DNA of 64,000 bases from Prostheceraeus crozeri (Eukaryota > Platyhelminthes > Polycladida > Euryleptidae): contig CAJQUW010006278.1 of assembly GCA_907163375.1 (NCBI GenBank), positions 1 to 64,000 of the forward strand. Direction: 5' to 3'. Under the pieces are notes generated by a model. The model ran no database searches. It was not told where the DNA came from and saw only the letters and a list, made by a program, of their open reading frames with translations. The translations under genes and the position numbers were made by a program. Below are positions 45,120 through 56,765 of the stretch, in pieces; position 1 is the first letter of the stretch, and every line of letters starts with the position of its first letter.

Positions 45120-45867
45120 TAGTCCGGGAGCCAGCGTGAAGTTGTGCAGGGAACGAGGTAGTACATAAAACTTTCACATAGCATAGTACACCTCTAACCT
45201 ACTGCAAAACTTCGCGTCTGCCGGATCAGATCATTTGCTTTTCAGAAATAGAGATGATAACAAAATCCTATGTATTTCCAATGGTAAAATTGTGACATTT
45301 AAGGTGTTGACTCCATTTTTTCGAATTTTTGCTCATAAAAGTTACACAAATTGGTATTTTGTTGAACTCGTTATTATGGAAATCATCTACAGATCATGAT
45401 CTTTCAAATGAGCTATCATTCAGTGACAGAGGATGAAGCAAAGTGTACAAACAGACACCTTTCGTTAAAGTATATCAACAATTTTCCTGAAATTTCTATG
45501 TTAAAATTTGCAGTTACACCAACGAAAAGTGTCTGTTTGTACACTTTACTTCATCCTCTGTCACTGAATGATAACTCATTTGAAAGATCATGATCTGTAG
45601 ATGATTTCCATAATAACGAGTTCAACAAAATACCAATTTGTGTAACTTTTATGAGCAAAAATTCGAAAAAATGGAGTCAACACCTTAAATGTCACAATTT
45701 TACCATTGGAAATACATAGGATTTTGTTATCATCTCTATTTCTGAAAAGCAAATGATCTGATCCGGCAGACGCGAAGTTTTGCAGTAGGTTGGAGGTGTA
45801 CTATGCTATGTGAAAGTTTTATGTACTACCTCGTTCCCTGCACAACTTCACGCTGGCTCCCGGACTA
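45120..45867. mobile_element. Palindromic MITE, copy 3, nearly perfect arms
   Basis: TAGTCCGGGAGCCAGCGTGA at 45120 is mirrored by TCACGCTGGCTCCCGGACTA ending at 45867. The arms at 45120-45466 and 45521-45867 (347 bp each) differ at only a few positions and surround a loop of about 54 bp. TTA at 45117-45119 and 45868-45870 is the target duplication. The tip and a GCAGGGAACGAG block are shared with copies 1, 2 and 4, but the interior differs, so it is a separate subfamily. The high arm identity indicates a young copy or ongoing homogenisation. Confidence 0.92.
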
Positions 45868-45870
45868 TTA

Positions 45871-47600
45871 ACACAAGCCTAATTAAATGATAATAATCTT
45901 AATTTTCTCCATTCCGTAGTTCCGCCTGTATAGGTATCGGTGAATGAATTGACCAAAACTTCACACTTTCAAGTCTGCCGACCACAACTGACCAGACACA
46001 ACCCTTATGCTCTGCCACTTTAAACTACTATACGCAGCCATTCACATGATATGAAGTTTTTTGAAATTCAGGTCGTTATTGAAAAATCTCGTCAGATTCT
46101 TTAGCTGCAATGTTTTGGCAAAACCTATTGGCACTGTATCTCTGTGCATTCAGCGAATCTTAAAATCTCTACATCATGATGAAACTGAATGATATCTGAC
46201 AATTATCTAACAATGTTCACTAAATAATTTTGTCGTTTTCCTATTAAAATACTGTATCAAAGAAAACGTATAATTTCTTTCGTAAGGTCTTCTGATAACA
46301 ATTCGTGGATCTATTTCAGTAGTCAATAGAACCATCCTGACTCAAGGTTCAACCATTGGTTAATAGATCCATGAATTTCTAATAGAGTCAAGATCAATTT
46401 GAAAAGCCGGAAATGTGAAACACTTAAGTTATAAAAAAACTCAGTAAAAAATTACATCTGATTGCACTTGAATTTTCATTTCAAGATCTCGTGATGACGG
46501 CATAATATTTTGTGGAATCAAATGAGGGCCACTGGGGAGTTCTGACAAACGCGTTCTGCTGAGGAGGACGTTTAGCGCCCCCGTGCTACATGTATATTCC
46601 GAAACTACATGCAAATGTTCAAATTCAAAAAAAGACATCAAATGAAAGCTCTCATGATGTACAACCAGAAAGTTGTCTTTCCTTTGAAATTCAAGGTCAA
46701 AAGTCAAGACAATGTGTTCCCAACATGTAAATATTACACGCGTACATATACATACTGCACATATTCTATGACCTACATGAATACCAACATGAATTTATTG
46801 CGAAATTGACCACTTCAGAAAGCAAAATGTATGTCAAAATAATTTGTGAAACATAAGGTTTCGTATGGCATATCGTTCATCAAAGTTGAAGCAGGACTTC
46901 ACCACGAAAATAACATTTGAATTTAGGTTATCTATTTTGATACCCAAATTTCATTGAATAATCAGACATATTCAGTGCAATAAACGCTGGCATTATTGTA
47001 GACTACTGAAGTAGGCCTGCATAAGTTCAACAGCATGAGTTAAAAGGTTGAATTAGTATTGCTTGTATTGGTTGGCTGACGCAACTGGCCGGCAAATAAT
47101 TTAAAAATCAGAAGCTTTTTAGACATTACAATCGAAAAAATCTGAAAATTATAGTGGTTATCATATAGTGAAACTCTGCACAACAATATAAGAAAAAACA
47201 AATTTAACTAAAGACTACTTAGCACCTATTCGAATTTGGCATCCTTGAAATGCATCACGTACATAAATGGTCAAATTTCGATAATCATTTGATGTAACTT
47301 TTGAAATATTTGTGATGCTCTAATTGCATTCAGAATCGGTGGGTTCACCTAGTTATATCGAGCATTGAAGGCGCGCGGGACACCGAAGTACTGTCTTTCT
47401 GACTTTGCTGACTTAGCGTTAATAGAATTTTCGACCATAACACAGGGGAGTTACTTTTTTACTTTTCTCGACTATGAACATGATCTCCTGTCGTTTGGTC
47501 AGCCACGATCATAATTAATTCTTTTTCAATCGAAATGAATATCTTGAATACATGGACCTACCAGTTAATCATTGAATTATATATGAACACATAAGAAAGA
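45871..47600. other. Intergenic, no recognised gene
   Basis: AT-rich. Contains a hairpin pair ATTCGTGGATCTATT / AATAGATCCATGAAT at about 46301-46376. Open frames near 46441-46809 are not recognised. Confidence 0.35.
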
Positions 47601-47604
47601 ATTT

Positions 47605-49270
47605 TTGCAATACTTCAGGATCAGGACAGCCCGTTATCAGCCCACTGCAGGGCGAAGGCCTCAACATGCTGTCTCCACTTGCGTCTGTTCTGGGCTTCTC
47701 TTCTCCTCGCTGAACAGTAAGATCGCAAGTCCGTCATCCATGTGTGCGTTGGTCTTCCCCTGCATTGCCTTCCCTTTCGTGGGGTCCAATCCGCAGTCCT
47801 TTTGGTCCACCGGTTGTCATTTCTTCTGGCAAGCTGTCCTGCCCATCTTCATTTCCGCTCTTGATATGGCGAATTATGTCGTCTACTTTGGTGGTACTTT
47901 TTATGGTTGTATTTCTCCATCAATCTCTTCTTGTAATGTCTAACACTGTTCTTTCCATTGCTCTCTGAGCTATTCTTAGTTTGTCCGTCATCTTCCTGGT
48001 CAGCGTGCATGTCTCTGACGCATACGTCATCGTCGGAAGCACACATTGATTAAAAACTTTACTTTTCAGGCAGATAGGTAAGTTGCTTCTCACAATACTA
48101 CTCATCCTTCCAAAGGCCGCCCAGCCCAATTGGATCCTCCTGTTGATCTCACTAGCTTGTTGTCGTCGGCAAGACTAATTTTGTGGCCAAGGTAGACGTA
48201 CTCATTAACCCTTTCTATCTCGATACCTTGCGCTTTGAATCTTCCAGGTTGAACGCTGTTGTTGCTCATTCTTTTTGTTTTTGAGGTGGGTTAGATATTA
48301 CCCGTCGATGTTCAGGCCCAGATTTTCCCAATTGATGAGATGGAATATCTGTTCCAGACAAGCAGTAAATCGTGGCGTCTTTTCGAACTCCTTTGTTAAT
48401 TTGTATATTCATCTTCTTTTTATTTAAGGTAGCTGTTGAGCTGCAGTATGTGTAGATGTCCTTTAGTAGTAGTACATACTGATAATCGATTTCTTGGTCA
48501 ATTAATGATTTTAGGATGGAATTTGTCTCCACTGAGTCGAACGCCTTCTCGAAGTCTACGAAAATAGAGCAAAGCGGCAGGTTTGCATTTTTCTTCCAAT
48601 TGATTTAGCACATGGATGTGATCTACGGCACTGTAATTCTTTCGAAAGCTTGCCTGTTTTCTAGTTTGATTATCGTCAAGTTTATTTTCACTCTGTTACA
48701 AAGAACTTTCGTGAATATTTTGCATACATGGGAAAGGAGACTGATAGGTCGGTAATTCTTTAATTCTTTTTTGTTCCTTTTCTTGTGTATGAGAATTAGC
48801 TCAGAATTCTTTCCATATGCTTGGAACTTTTCCTATGGTCAGACATCTGTTGTACAGCTTCGTAGGCTCCTTCGCCAATGGCTCTCCTGCTTCCTTTATC
48901 ACATCGATTTCGAGTTCGTCTGGTCCTGCAGCTTTACTTCTTTCCATCTTATCTAAGGCATTTATGACTTCGTTCATAAGAATGGAAGGGACAGCTTCCT
49001 CTGAGGTTTCAATGTCGTCGACAAGGGTTGTAGAGCGGTACAATTCTTCATAGAACTCTTTGATTATTTCAAGAATCCTCTCTTAGTCCTTGATTTCGTT
49101 TCCGCTTTTGTCCTTTAAGCTGATTATTTCTTGTTTACCTAATTCAATGCTCCTTTTCATTTTCTTCAAACTTCTGTTTTCTGAGATTGAGTTTTCAATG
49201 ACTTTCATATTCTTGCTTCTACTGTGTTCTCTCAATTTTTGAAATACGTGCATGAATAATAAATACATGC
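47605..49270 (-). pseudogene. RTE-like LINE fragment, reverse transcriptase, internally deleted
   Basis: Read on the minus strand from 49,270. A linker (to about 49,085) is followed by SILMNEVINALDKMERSKAA with GPDELEIDVIKEAG (RT start), then LKNYRPISLLSHVCKIFTKV, YSAVDHIHVLNQLEEK, SILKSLIDQEIDYQYVLLLK with DIYTY, and MNIQINKGVRKDATI. After a gap come EIERVNEYVYLGHKI, RIQLGWAAFGRMSS, CLPTMTYASETCTLTRKMTD and RPTHTWMTDLRSY near the 3' end. The FADD active-site region is missing between about 48,250 and 48,300, which indicates an internal deletion, and there are several frame changes. The 5' half with the endonuclease is absent. It is a different family from the LINE at 15.1-18.5 kb. Confidence 0.82.
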
Positions 49271-49519
49271 ATTTAATCTAGTCCTAGCGAAGACTATGTA
49301 GATATTGCAGTCAAAAACCAAAGTAAACCAACTAAACCAACTCGAAAACCAAGTAATTTAGTCTTCCATCCGCCCCATCTGATACATTTCTGAATTTATG
49401 CAGCTTCATTGCTTTCATTGCTTTCGTTTCACGGAAGCTCGACCGTGTCAAAGATTAGAAGCACATTGAAAAACATGAAAGAATTACTTTCTTAAATTGA
49501 TTTATTGTTGCGCCTATAT
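49271..49519. other. Spacer, nothing recognised
   Basis: Short AT-rich interval with repeated AACCAAG words near 49,315-49,350. No coding segment or terminal repeat is seen. Confidence 0.3.
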
Positions 49520-49745
49520 TATAGTGTACCTATGGGTAATGCGACTGCGGATAGGAGTTTTTCTTGCCTGCCTACTGATACCCTCCAGAATGACTCAGTC
49601 AAGATTAAATCAATTGGTTTTCTTGAATATACACAAGTCCTTGACAGAACGAGTATCGACCACATCAGCGCGTAAAGAATTTGTGGAGAAAAATGACCGT
49701 AGAAGATGTTTCCTTAGAAATGTGCAAGGAATGTGGGACTGAGAT
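49520..49745 (+). pseudogene. hAT transposase C-terminal fragment
   Basis: One frame reads VPMGNATADRSFSCLP, the hAT dimerisation signature (xATxERSFSxLR). A shifted frame continues RMTQSRLNQLVFLNIHKSL followed by KEFVEKNDRRRCF, matching the MTQSRLxxLAxLxIH block and the usual C-terminal NDRR. One frameshift lies near 49,575-49,595. It differs from the hAT tail at 8.0-8.4 kb, so it derives from a different hAT lineage. Catalytic domains are absent. Confidence 0.68.
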
Positions 49746-50391
49746 ACATGTAAAATTCAAAAACGAGTACTGTCTTTAAATTTATAGTTACTTAACTATA
49801 ATTTTATTGTTTATCTGAACGGATTTGAGGAAAACGGCTTCTTAAAAAAATAGAGGACTTCTGTAGATATTGACTCCATTCAATCATATTTTTGCGTGTA
49901 TGGTGTTTCAAATAATGGTCGGTCCTGTGCATGTTCTTTTCATTCATATATAAATCTGCACGTGTCTCTCAAAGGAAGAAAACAAAGACAGTGTAAATAG
50001 AATAATTAAATATTGACCTGCATCAGATGATACATGTAAACAGACCCGAATAGCTGCTATTTCATCTATTATCAGGAATCATCAGTAGGCCTATGTTTAA
50101 ATCTCTCAACATTGACACAACTCCCTATTTAAAGTAGCAGCCATGGCCAAACCTTCTCACTGCAAATACATCGCCGTCGGCTTGGCCAATCACGTAACCC
50201 AAAACGGAGACGAATAATTTCCATTACTACCGTTGCATGCATGGCTGATATAGGATCATGTGACCTCTAAACTAATCCAGGCAGACGCAAGCAAATCCAT
50301 CACCGTGACATTTCTGTTCTAGTCCTTTGAGTGTCGCATTTCTCTGAGGCGACCGCACAGAAGCACTGTTAGGCTAACAAATCTCTAACAG
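49746..50391. other. Intergenic, no recognised gene
   Basis: No coding segment or named repeat recognised. One TAGGCCTA octamer is at 50096. Confidence 0.35.
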
Positions 50392-51343
50392 TAAGGCCGC
50401 TGTCGCACAGAATAAGGCGTCTTCCATCTTCCATGTCACTCGCCTCTTTGCACATTCTTCATAAGGCGTCTTCCATGAGGCGGGATGAGACGATTTTCAT
50501 CTTCCGTCTTCCATCTTCCACGGACTGCAGTCACAATGGGGAAATCCATTTCCGATTCAGTCAGCGCTATTTTTTGCTATTAACCGTTTCTATGACTATT
50601 ATATGTGACTATTATACTGACTATATGTCAGCTCTTCTGTTCCTCATCCTTGTCTTTGTCTGACATTGTGAATAAGGAATTGTTTATAAAGAGATGATTC
50701 TCCCCGTGCCCGGATTCCAGTTGCCAAATTGACCAAAAAGAGAAGCAAATTTCAACAGGCACTAGATGCTTTATTAAAGTCGTGCGAGCTTTCGGCTTTC
50801 CGCCTTAATCATGCACATACAAAGTGATAGGTAAGCAAAGAAGATCGAAAACAGAATTTACACTAATAATCAATAAATCATTAAAGACAAATACTGTAAG
50901 TTAAAAGTAAAAATTGAAGGACAAGCATACTACTAGAAAGAAAATTAGTAAGGTAAAGAAATAATAAAAAATAATTAGAGAATGTTAAGCTGCACTCCTT
51001 TAAGGACTTTTAAGGAATTGCTTTCTGATACGCTGCTTCTCTTTGCAAATCACAGCTTCCTATATCTTCCCTCAGACGTCACTTCACGTTGTTCTAATTT
51101 TAGAACAGTCTTGCGGCTGATGTCTGATGGATGATGGAAATGAACTTCATCAGCCGCATAATTTCATACCTTATGTCCGATGGACGACACCTTGTGACTT
51201 TTCCTGTGTGACAGCGTGATGGAAGATGACTTATGGCTGATGACTTTTTCTGTGTGATAGGTTGTTTTATCTTTTCTATACCCAATTAAAGGGAAATCCC
51301 AAATGGAGGATGAAAGTCGCTTTTCTGTGCGACAGCGGCCTTA
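50392..51343. mobile_element. Non-autonomous DNA element, 21-bp inverted ends
   Basis: The first 21 bp (AAGGCCGCTGTCGCACAG with flanking bases, from 50392) are exactly repeated inverted at 51323-51343. Inside both ends, CTTCCATC/GATGGAAG words recur in opposite orientation (50,418-50,520 and 51,120-51,230). No transposase is seen, and I could not align a target duplication. The centre (about 50,700-50,960) looks like Penelope terminal sequence with a hammerhead-like motif, so another element may be nested there. Confidence 0.78.
50782..50816 (-). ncRNA. Hammerhead-ribozyme-like motif, minus strand
   Basis: On the minus strand: GTGC, a core ATGATTA (consensus CTGANGA, two differences), stem II GGC-GGAAA-GCC, GAAA, then GCTC and GCAC. 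GTGC and GCAC pair as helix I. GAAAGCTC gives a two-pair helix III and a CUC cleavage triplet. This is the order seen in Penelope-type hammerheads. The two core changes probably abolish activity. Confidence 0.45.
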
Positions 51344-53048
51344 AATAGCAACAGCATAAATAGGGGCCTACAAATATCTGGTGAGACAAGACATTTTGAT
51401 AGCGCTGTACATCACATGAGGTATCTCAGGCTAATTGCGTTTTGCCGTGGTTTTCTGCCAGTTCAACATTTTAGAAATATTCAGCGACTGTAATTTTTTC
51501 CCTGTCTAGGCAAAGTAACTCTCTTCGGCATTGAAATGCATATCCAAGATAGTTTGAAGACGTTGGAGTGGTCATCGTCCTGCTACGAAGAGAGGGAAGC
51601 AAGGTTGGAACCGGCCTCAGCCGCAAATTTTGAAGACCGGACGGCCCTCCTGTTAATTTAAATAGACCCATGTCGACCATCCACGATATTCATTCTAGAA
51701 TAAATTGCATAATCAATCATTACAACATTAACAGCATGTAAATATAACATAATAAGAGATTTTTTCCCGCATGTTTTGTGACATAAATATTGCGAACTTT
51801 TCTCTAAACGATTAAAAAATGATTACCGTCAACTAATGCTTGTACATGTAATTCAAAGCATACCTTATCAGTGATGACTGATGTAGTTTCCAGAATCATA
51901 TATTCTAGCTTGCATGAATTTTGGAAGATCTGTGTACTTCTCAGCCTGTCTATTGTAAAATTATTCCAGATCTTGAATAATTTTACTACGTGGGATAGTT
52001 TATGTAACACGTGAATCTTAGCGCTGCAATGAATAATGGATTTCAATGCAACCTGGGGGCCTACTTCCTGAACATTTGACAGTAGATCGTGGACAATAAG
52101 ATATGTTAATGGGCACGTGATAAATTTTGATTGACGTTGTACAGAGTATGATCAGTGTAAAATCAAAAGATCTGAATTTAAACTGTAGTGAGGATAGCTC
52201 GCAATTAGCGTCGAAAATCACTGGAAGCAAATCTCACTTCAGTGAATCAGTTTAAATCAAGTTTGTAAGTAGCAGACAAAGCATTTCGCAACATCAGAAC
52301 TCAGTCAGTGATCCAATTGTTCACCACAAAACTTATGTCGTTAAAGAATGTTTATTGTATTGGAACTTTGAATTTGCTGGCCGTTTAAAGCTTTTTGTGG
52401 AGGCGAAATATATTGTAAGTATAAGCATTGTATCAGTGTTATTATTGTTATATCCATGCCCTTTTTGGGTCGTTATTTGTATCATCTGTTTTCAATTTGC
52501 TTGTGTTGGACTGACTTTGAAAATGCAGGTAAAATTATCATAAATTACAAAGTAGGCCTACAACACAGTAGACTAGTCAATGCTGTATTTAACGTATGAC
52601 TGCTCATTGCACAAAACATCTTATCAAATTGCGAGTAATTGCATCGTATGATATTGAATTGTAATAAGAAACTCTCGCTTATCCGGTATACCAGTCAGCC
52701 TACCATTCATGCATTTCATGCATGCTGTGTGGATATTGAATAATGACCCTAACCAACCGCTACAGATACGCCAGCCACCATCCCATCCACGACCGCACGG
52801 TTTCTAACAAGCCGGCCACCGACCGACAGGTTTTGATGACGCCAACCGCCAAAAACTCGACCGGTTCCATCCCTGGACGGGAGAATCTTCACCACATTTG
52901 AGGCAACCAACAGAGATGGAGGTTCTGTTGATCATCGGAGCCAGATCGTGCAGATCAATAAATCTGCTCCAGTGTCATTTTTGAAAATCTGGAAGGACCG
53001 CATTCAACATTTCATGTTTATCCAGTTAGTAGGGTTAATTAAGGCTTG
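51344..53048. other. Intergenic with one membrane-like open segment
   Basis: Mostly non-coding. A plus-strand open segment at about 52283-52530 encodes one strongly hydrophobic span (IVSISIVSVLLLLYPCPFWV) and ends in CAG-GTAAAA, a possible splice donor. It faintly recalls a membrane segment of Patched-domain proteins but is too short to assign. A GC-richer patch lies at 52,745-52,885. Confidence 0.3.
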
Positions 53049-53640
53049 CACTGTTAGGCAAAATGGTCCGTATGGTACGAAAGTGTCCGTATCCATTGGT
53101 CTGGACAGTCACTATATGGAGACCATGTGGTCCGCATTACTATGGGAGCCATTTTGAAGGTCCAAAAGGGTCCATATCGTGACTCATAGGATAAAATGAT
53201 TTAGAATTTTATGGACCGGTTAAATGGTCCTACTATTTTCTACTTACCTTTTAGATACCTACCCATACCGTACTACCCCCATTCTTCACTTTCCACTATT
53301 TTACCAAGAGGACGATTTGTCTGACAATTCCTCAATTTAATTACTTTGCAAAATGTTTGCAACTAACATGAAGACAATAATTCTCCAATTCTTATAATCA
53401 TTTGATAATTATGTACTTTATCCACAATAAAATGAGCCTTAGATGACTTTGTCTGTCAATTCAATTTTCAAAGAAAGTATTTTGGCACTTTTGAAATATG
53501 CTCACAACAGTACTTATATGTTCAATGGACCCGGTTTCCCTTTTGTACCTCAAATACGCATCCATCGAGACCCTAGTCGCCTGTCCATGGATATTTATGG
53601 ATGATTTCATGCATGTATCAGAAATCAATCATGCATGGGA

Positions 53641-53703
53641 ATGCATGATTCATGCATGGGAATGCATGATTCATGCATGAGAATGCATGATTCATGCATT
53701 CCC
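53641..53703. repeat. 21-bp palindromic minisatellite
   Basis: Three tandem units of ATGCATGATTCATGCATGGG plus A, each largely self-complementary around TGATTCA. The last unit drifts to ATTCCC. It lies in the left subterminal region of the putative 10.7 kb element. Confidence 0.85.
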
Positions 53704-53719
53704 ATGCATGAATATTATC

Positions 53720-55427
53720 CATGATCCATTAAGTATCAATGATTTATCAATGTGACATTTGATGTTGCTCAAAAAATCATGCATGATTTTACGATGCACT
53801 TGATGAAGTTGACCATGGTCCCCAGGAAGGTGGAGTGCGCTTTTAAACAGCACGATCGATACAGAATTGAATTCTCCAACTGAGTGTGGAATAGACCAGT
53901 TCGTGTTAGAAATATGCAATGATTCATTGCACTTGCCGACTGGGGTGCTCGTAATCACAAATGGGTTCTTCACATATATTTCTATTCAATTCATTTCTGG
54001 ATCGATCATGCGGTTCAAAAAATGAATTTCACCAACCTGACGCGCCACTACGTTTTCATCAATTGCATGGTAAATCATATCTGATTTGCATGCTAGAACT
54101 ACCTGAAATTCACATATTAAGGAAATAATACATAGCTCATTATGGTATGAATAGATTTTATCTATAACAAAAAACAATTAATCAGTGTAAACATGGAGGC
54201 TACAAAACATAACGAAAAAAGTTCACTTCATATAACAAACTTGTTCGCTAGTCTTTCTCTTTACAAACATTGAGATTCTTTCTGAAGTTGGATAATAAAA
54301 GCTAAATTAAGTTGCATAAAAGAAAAACAGAACAAACCTTCAAAAGAGTCAATTCAAAAAATTAAAATTGAATTGTTTTACATACTTTTATCCCAGGCAC
54401 AGCTGCAGCAGCCAATTCAAAGTTCTGGGGTTTACTCTAACAAAATTTATAACTTAATTAAAAACAGAATTAAATTCAGTAGCCAACAGAAAAATTACAT
54501 CTAATTCGCCTTTAAGAGACCTGTTAGCTGGCCTCTAGGATTCTATGAACTGGAATAACACACGGAAATGATAGATACGCCAATACACATGCGTGTATTA
54601 TGAAGTTGATATAATCTCACTGTATAATCCATGCTATACTGGGTCTAATATATATGAAATGCAATACATTCATAGACGACAAATTCACGAAGCATTCACG
54701 ATAATCATGGTGACATAACGTTAGGACATTGCAAGACTTGAAAAATGCATATACACGATAGATGTTATGATTATCAGTAAGTCATCGGTATAATTTGCCA
54801 TCATAAACAGCCACTGACACTTCAAGGGGCCATATATGTATAGTGATAAAACGATAGCCACGTTTGATGTCGAAGATTCTGACACACAAGTATGACATGC
54901 ATAAACTCAATGGATTCCAAAAACACAAAAGATTATTTCGCAGTATTCATCCCATACAATTCGCACGAAATATTGAAAGATCAACCATAATCAATCCAAT
55001 TGCACACATTGACGCAGTGATCAGCAGCGAGTACCGAAAGTTAATAGAGGACAAAGGAAGTAAAGCATCAAATGTGGAGATCACCACGAGCATTAACCAC
55101 CTGCAACGAAACGAAAATTACAAGTATGTTATTTTAAAACCATTGTAGGGGCTGTCTGCAATTGACGTCAAATAGGAGGGGGAGGGGCTTACTCAAAATT
55201 GGCATTTGATGTTTGACTTTTACTGATTAAGTCACCTTTTATGAATACATGATAGCAACTGTATACCAGATTTTCCAAAAATTCACACTTGTCTCTTTCA
55301 AATTTCGGGACACGCGCGGATCAGTAGACAGATTCTTTATTGATTTAAGATGACCAAATTGTAGTTGAATAGAATATCATTTTCAAATAATCATTTAATT
55401 GTTCCTCATAAACAGCCTATAAAAAAT
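53720..55427. other. Interior of putative element, no recognised gene
   Basis: Open segments at 53692-53973 and 53986-54177 (minus) and 54864-55148 (plus, 94 codons) match no family I know. The second is preceded on its strand by an ATTTCAG acceptor-like site. Confidence 0.35.
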
Positions 55428-55552
55428 CGAAAATAGCCGATGCTGTTTGTGTTGAAAACATATTCTCAAATTTTCGTCGTCCCCTGACGCGGTCTGAGAC
55501 AGACGAAAGTTTGGGAATATATTTTCAACAGCATCGGCAATTTTCGATTACT
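55428..55552. repeat. Foldback of about 125 bp
   Basis: An arm beginning AATCGAAAATAGCCGATGCT and running to TTTTCGTC is followed, after a short centre, by its imperfect reverse complement (GACGAAAGTTTGGGAATATA ... GCATCGGCAATTTTCGATTA). The left arm has a few extra bases (TGTG). The centre contains the hammerhead-like segment described separately. Confidence 0.75.
55480..55516 (+). ncRNA. Hammerhead-like motif in foldback centre
   Basis: TCCC, core CTGACGC, one base, stem II GTCTG-AGA-CAGAC, GAAA, GTTT, GGGA. TCCC and GGGA pair as helix I. The layout and the C at the last core position, the extra base and the AGA loop are the same as in the motif at 18620-18656, which suggests a common origin. 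The surrounding foldback offers a competing, longer pairing, so the ribozyme reading is tentative. Confidence 0.4.
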
Positions 55553-56158
55553 TAAAGTGATCATTTATTTCCATTCTTATTTCTAGTTCATTATGTAATC
55601 ACGTGTTTTTATATCTATCAATATTCGATAAACTCCTTTTATATCATCTACATCGTAGGCTACACTAAATGATGAAAGTCATGTAACGACTTAGAATTTC
55701 TGAGCTGCAGAGAAAAGAGAATGACCTAATCCCATTTTCAAACAGCCACAAATTTTGAAAATGATTCCTCTTTTAAAATACATACTTTAATATACAAGTA
55801 AAGAATGAGCTGCCAAACTCAGAAGCACCAATTATGACTTTCAATGAAATTGGAAGAACATGTGTATCCGGGAAAACGACCACCTTCAACGTCAATCCAC
55901 ACAAAAATGCCTGTTAAATGATCATAATAATTGCAACTTACCAGGAATAACGAGACCACTTTAATTGAGCTGCAGAAAAGCCCGAAACATCCCATGCAAT
56001 TGAGAGAATCCGTGTAATGGGAAAACAACCATCTACAAAGAAGGGATTAAGTACAGACTGATCAACATAATAGTTTTACATTTACAGAACAACTATTACA
56101 CAATTAAATCAAAAATTCCAATGAAAAAAATACATGCACTTAAGTTTTTCACTTTTAT
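55553..56158. other. Interior of putative element, nothing recognised
   Basis: AT-rich interval up to the nested hAT-type element. Short open frames only. Confidence 0.35.
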
Positions 56159-56524
56159 CTATAGATCAGTGGTCGGGCCAGAGATTTTTCCGTTTTTTTC
56201 GCAGCTCTACAAAATTTTCGCAGGCCTACTAATACCAGCAAATTATAGTATCATATTTCATGATTATGAAGAGTAAACACCGCTCTTATCAAAACTTGAC
56301 CAACGCCCAATATCTGTCGGGACAAACTGATTTTTCAAAATGTCTTGTGCAATCTCCGCAAATAAGTGCTTTCTTGTAATAAGCCAGATTTTTCGAAAGT
56401 AACTACGTTCCGTCAGTGATGACTCACAAAAGATTTTTCGCAAATATCTGATTTCAGAAACTTGCTACTACTGCCATCTACTCTTTCTTAGGAGCCATTT
56501 TGTTAATACTTAACTACCTAAATT

Positions 56525-56765
56525 ATAAAAAATAAATAGATAAATGAACGTTGTTTATACTCGGAAGCACATTAGGCACGGAGCCTTTCTTCCATGTGGC
56601 CGAGTTGTCATTTACCACTTTCATTCTTTTCCGTGCTGAGTGTTTAGCAAGAATGCAGAGTGTACCTATTTTAAAAGTCTTAGGTTTGACCCGACCAAGA
56701 TTTGAACCAAGGTCTCCCGACGCAGAGCGAACACTCTACCACAAGGCCACAGCGCCGGTTCCTAA
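56525..56765 (-). mobile_element. tRNA-derived SINE, minus strand
   Basis: On the minus strand from about 56,765 the head reads GGCGCTGTGGCCTTGTGGTA with GAGTG (A box region) and then GGTTCAAATCT (B box, 56700-56710). The spacing is that of a tRNA-like RNA polymerase III promoter. It is followed by a body of about 130 bp (ACTCAGCACGGAAAAGAATG region) and an AT-rich tail toward 56,525. The A box is degenerate. It sits inside the hAT-type element, itself inside the putative 10.7 kb element. Confidence 0.65.

Noticed and set aside
44707-45177. 156-codon minus-strand open frame
   Set aside because: It starts within MITE copy 3 and has no family motif.
47605-47968. Plus-strand open frames of 74-112 codons
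   Set aside because: They are antisense to the C-terminal end of the minus-strand LINE.
54864-55148. 94-codon plus-strand open frame, considered as an element gene
   Set aside because: It has no motif, no splice context and no relative I know; it is left as unassigned sequence.
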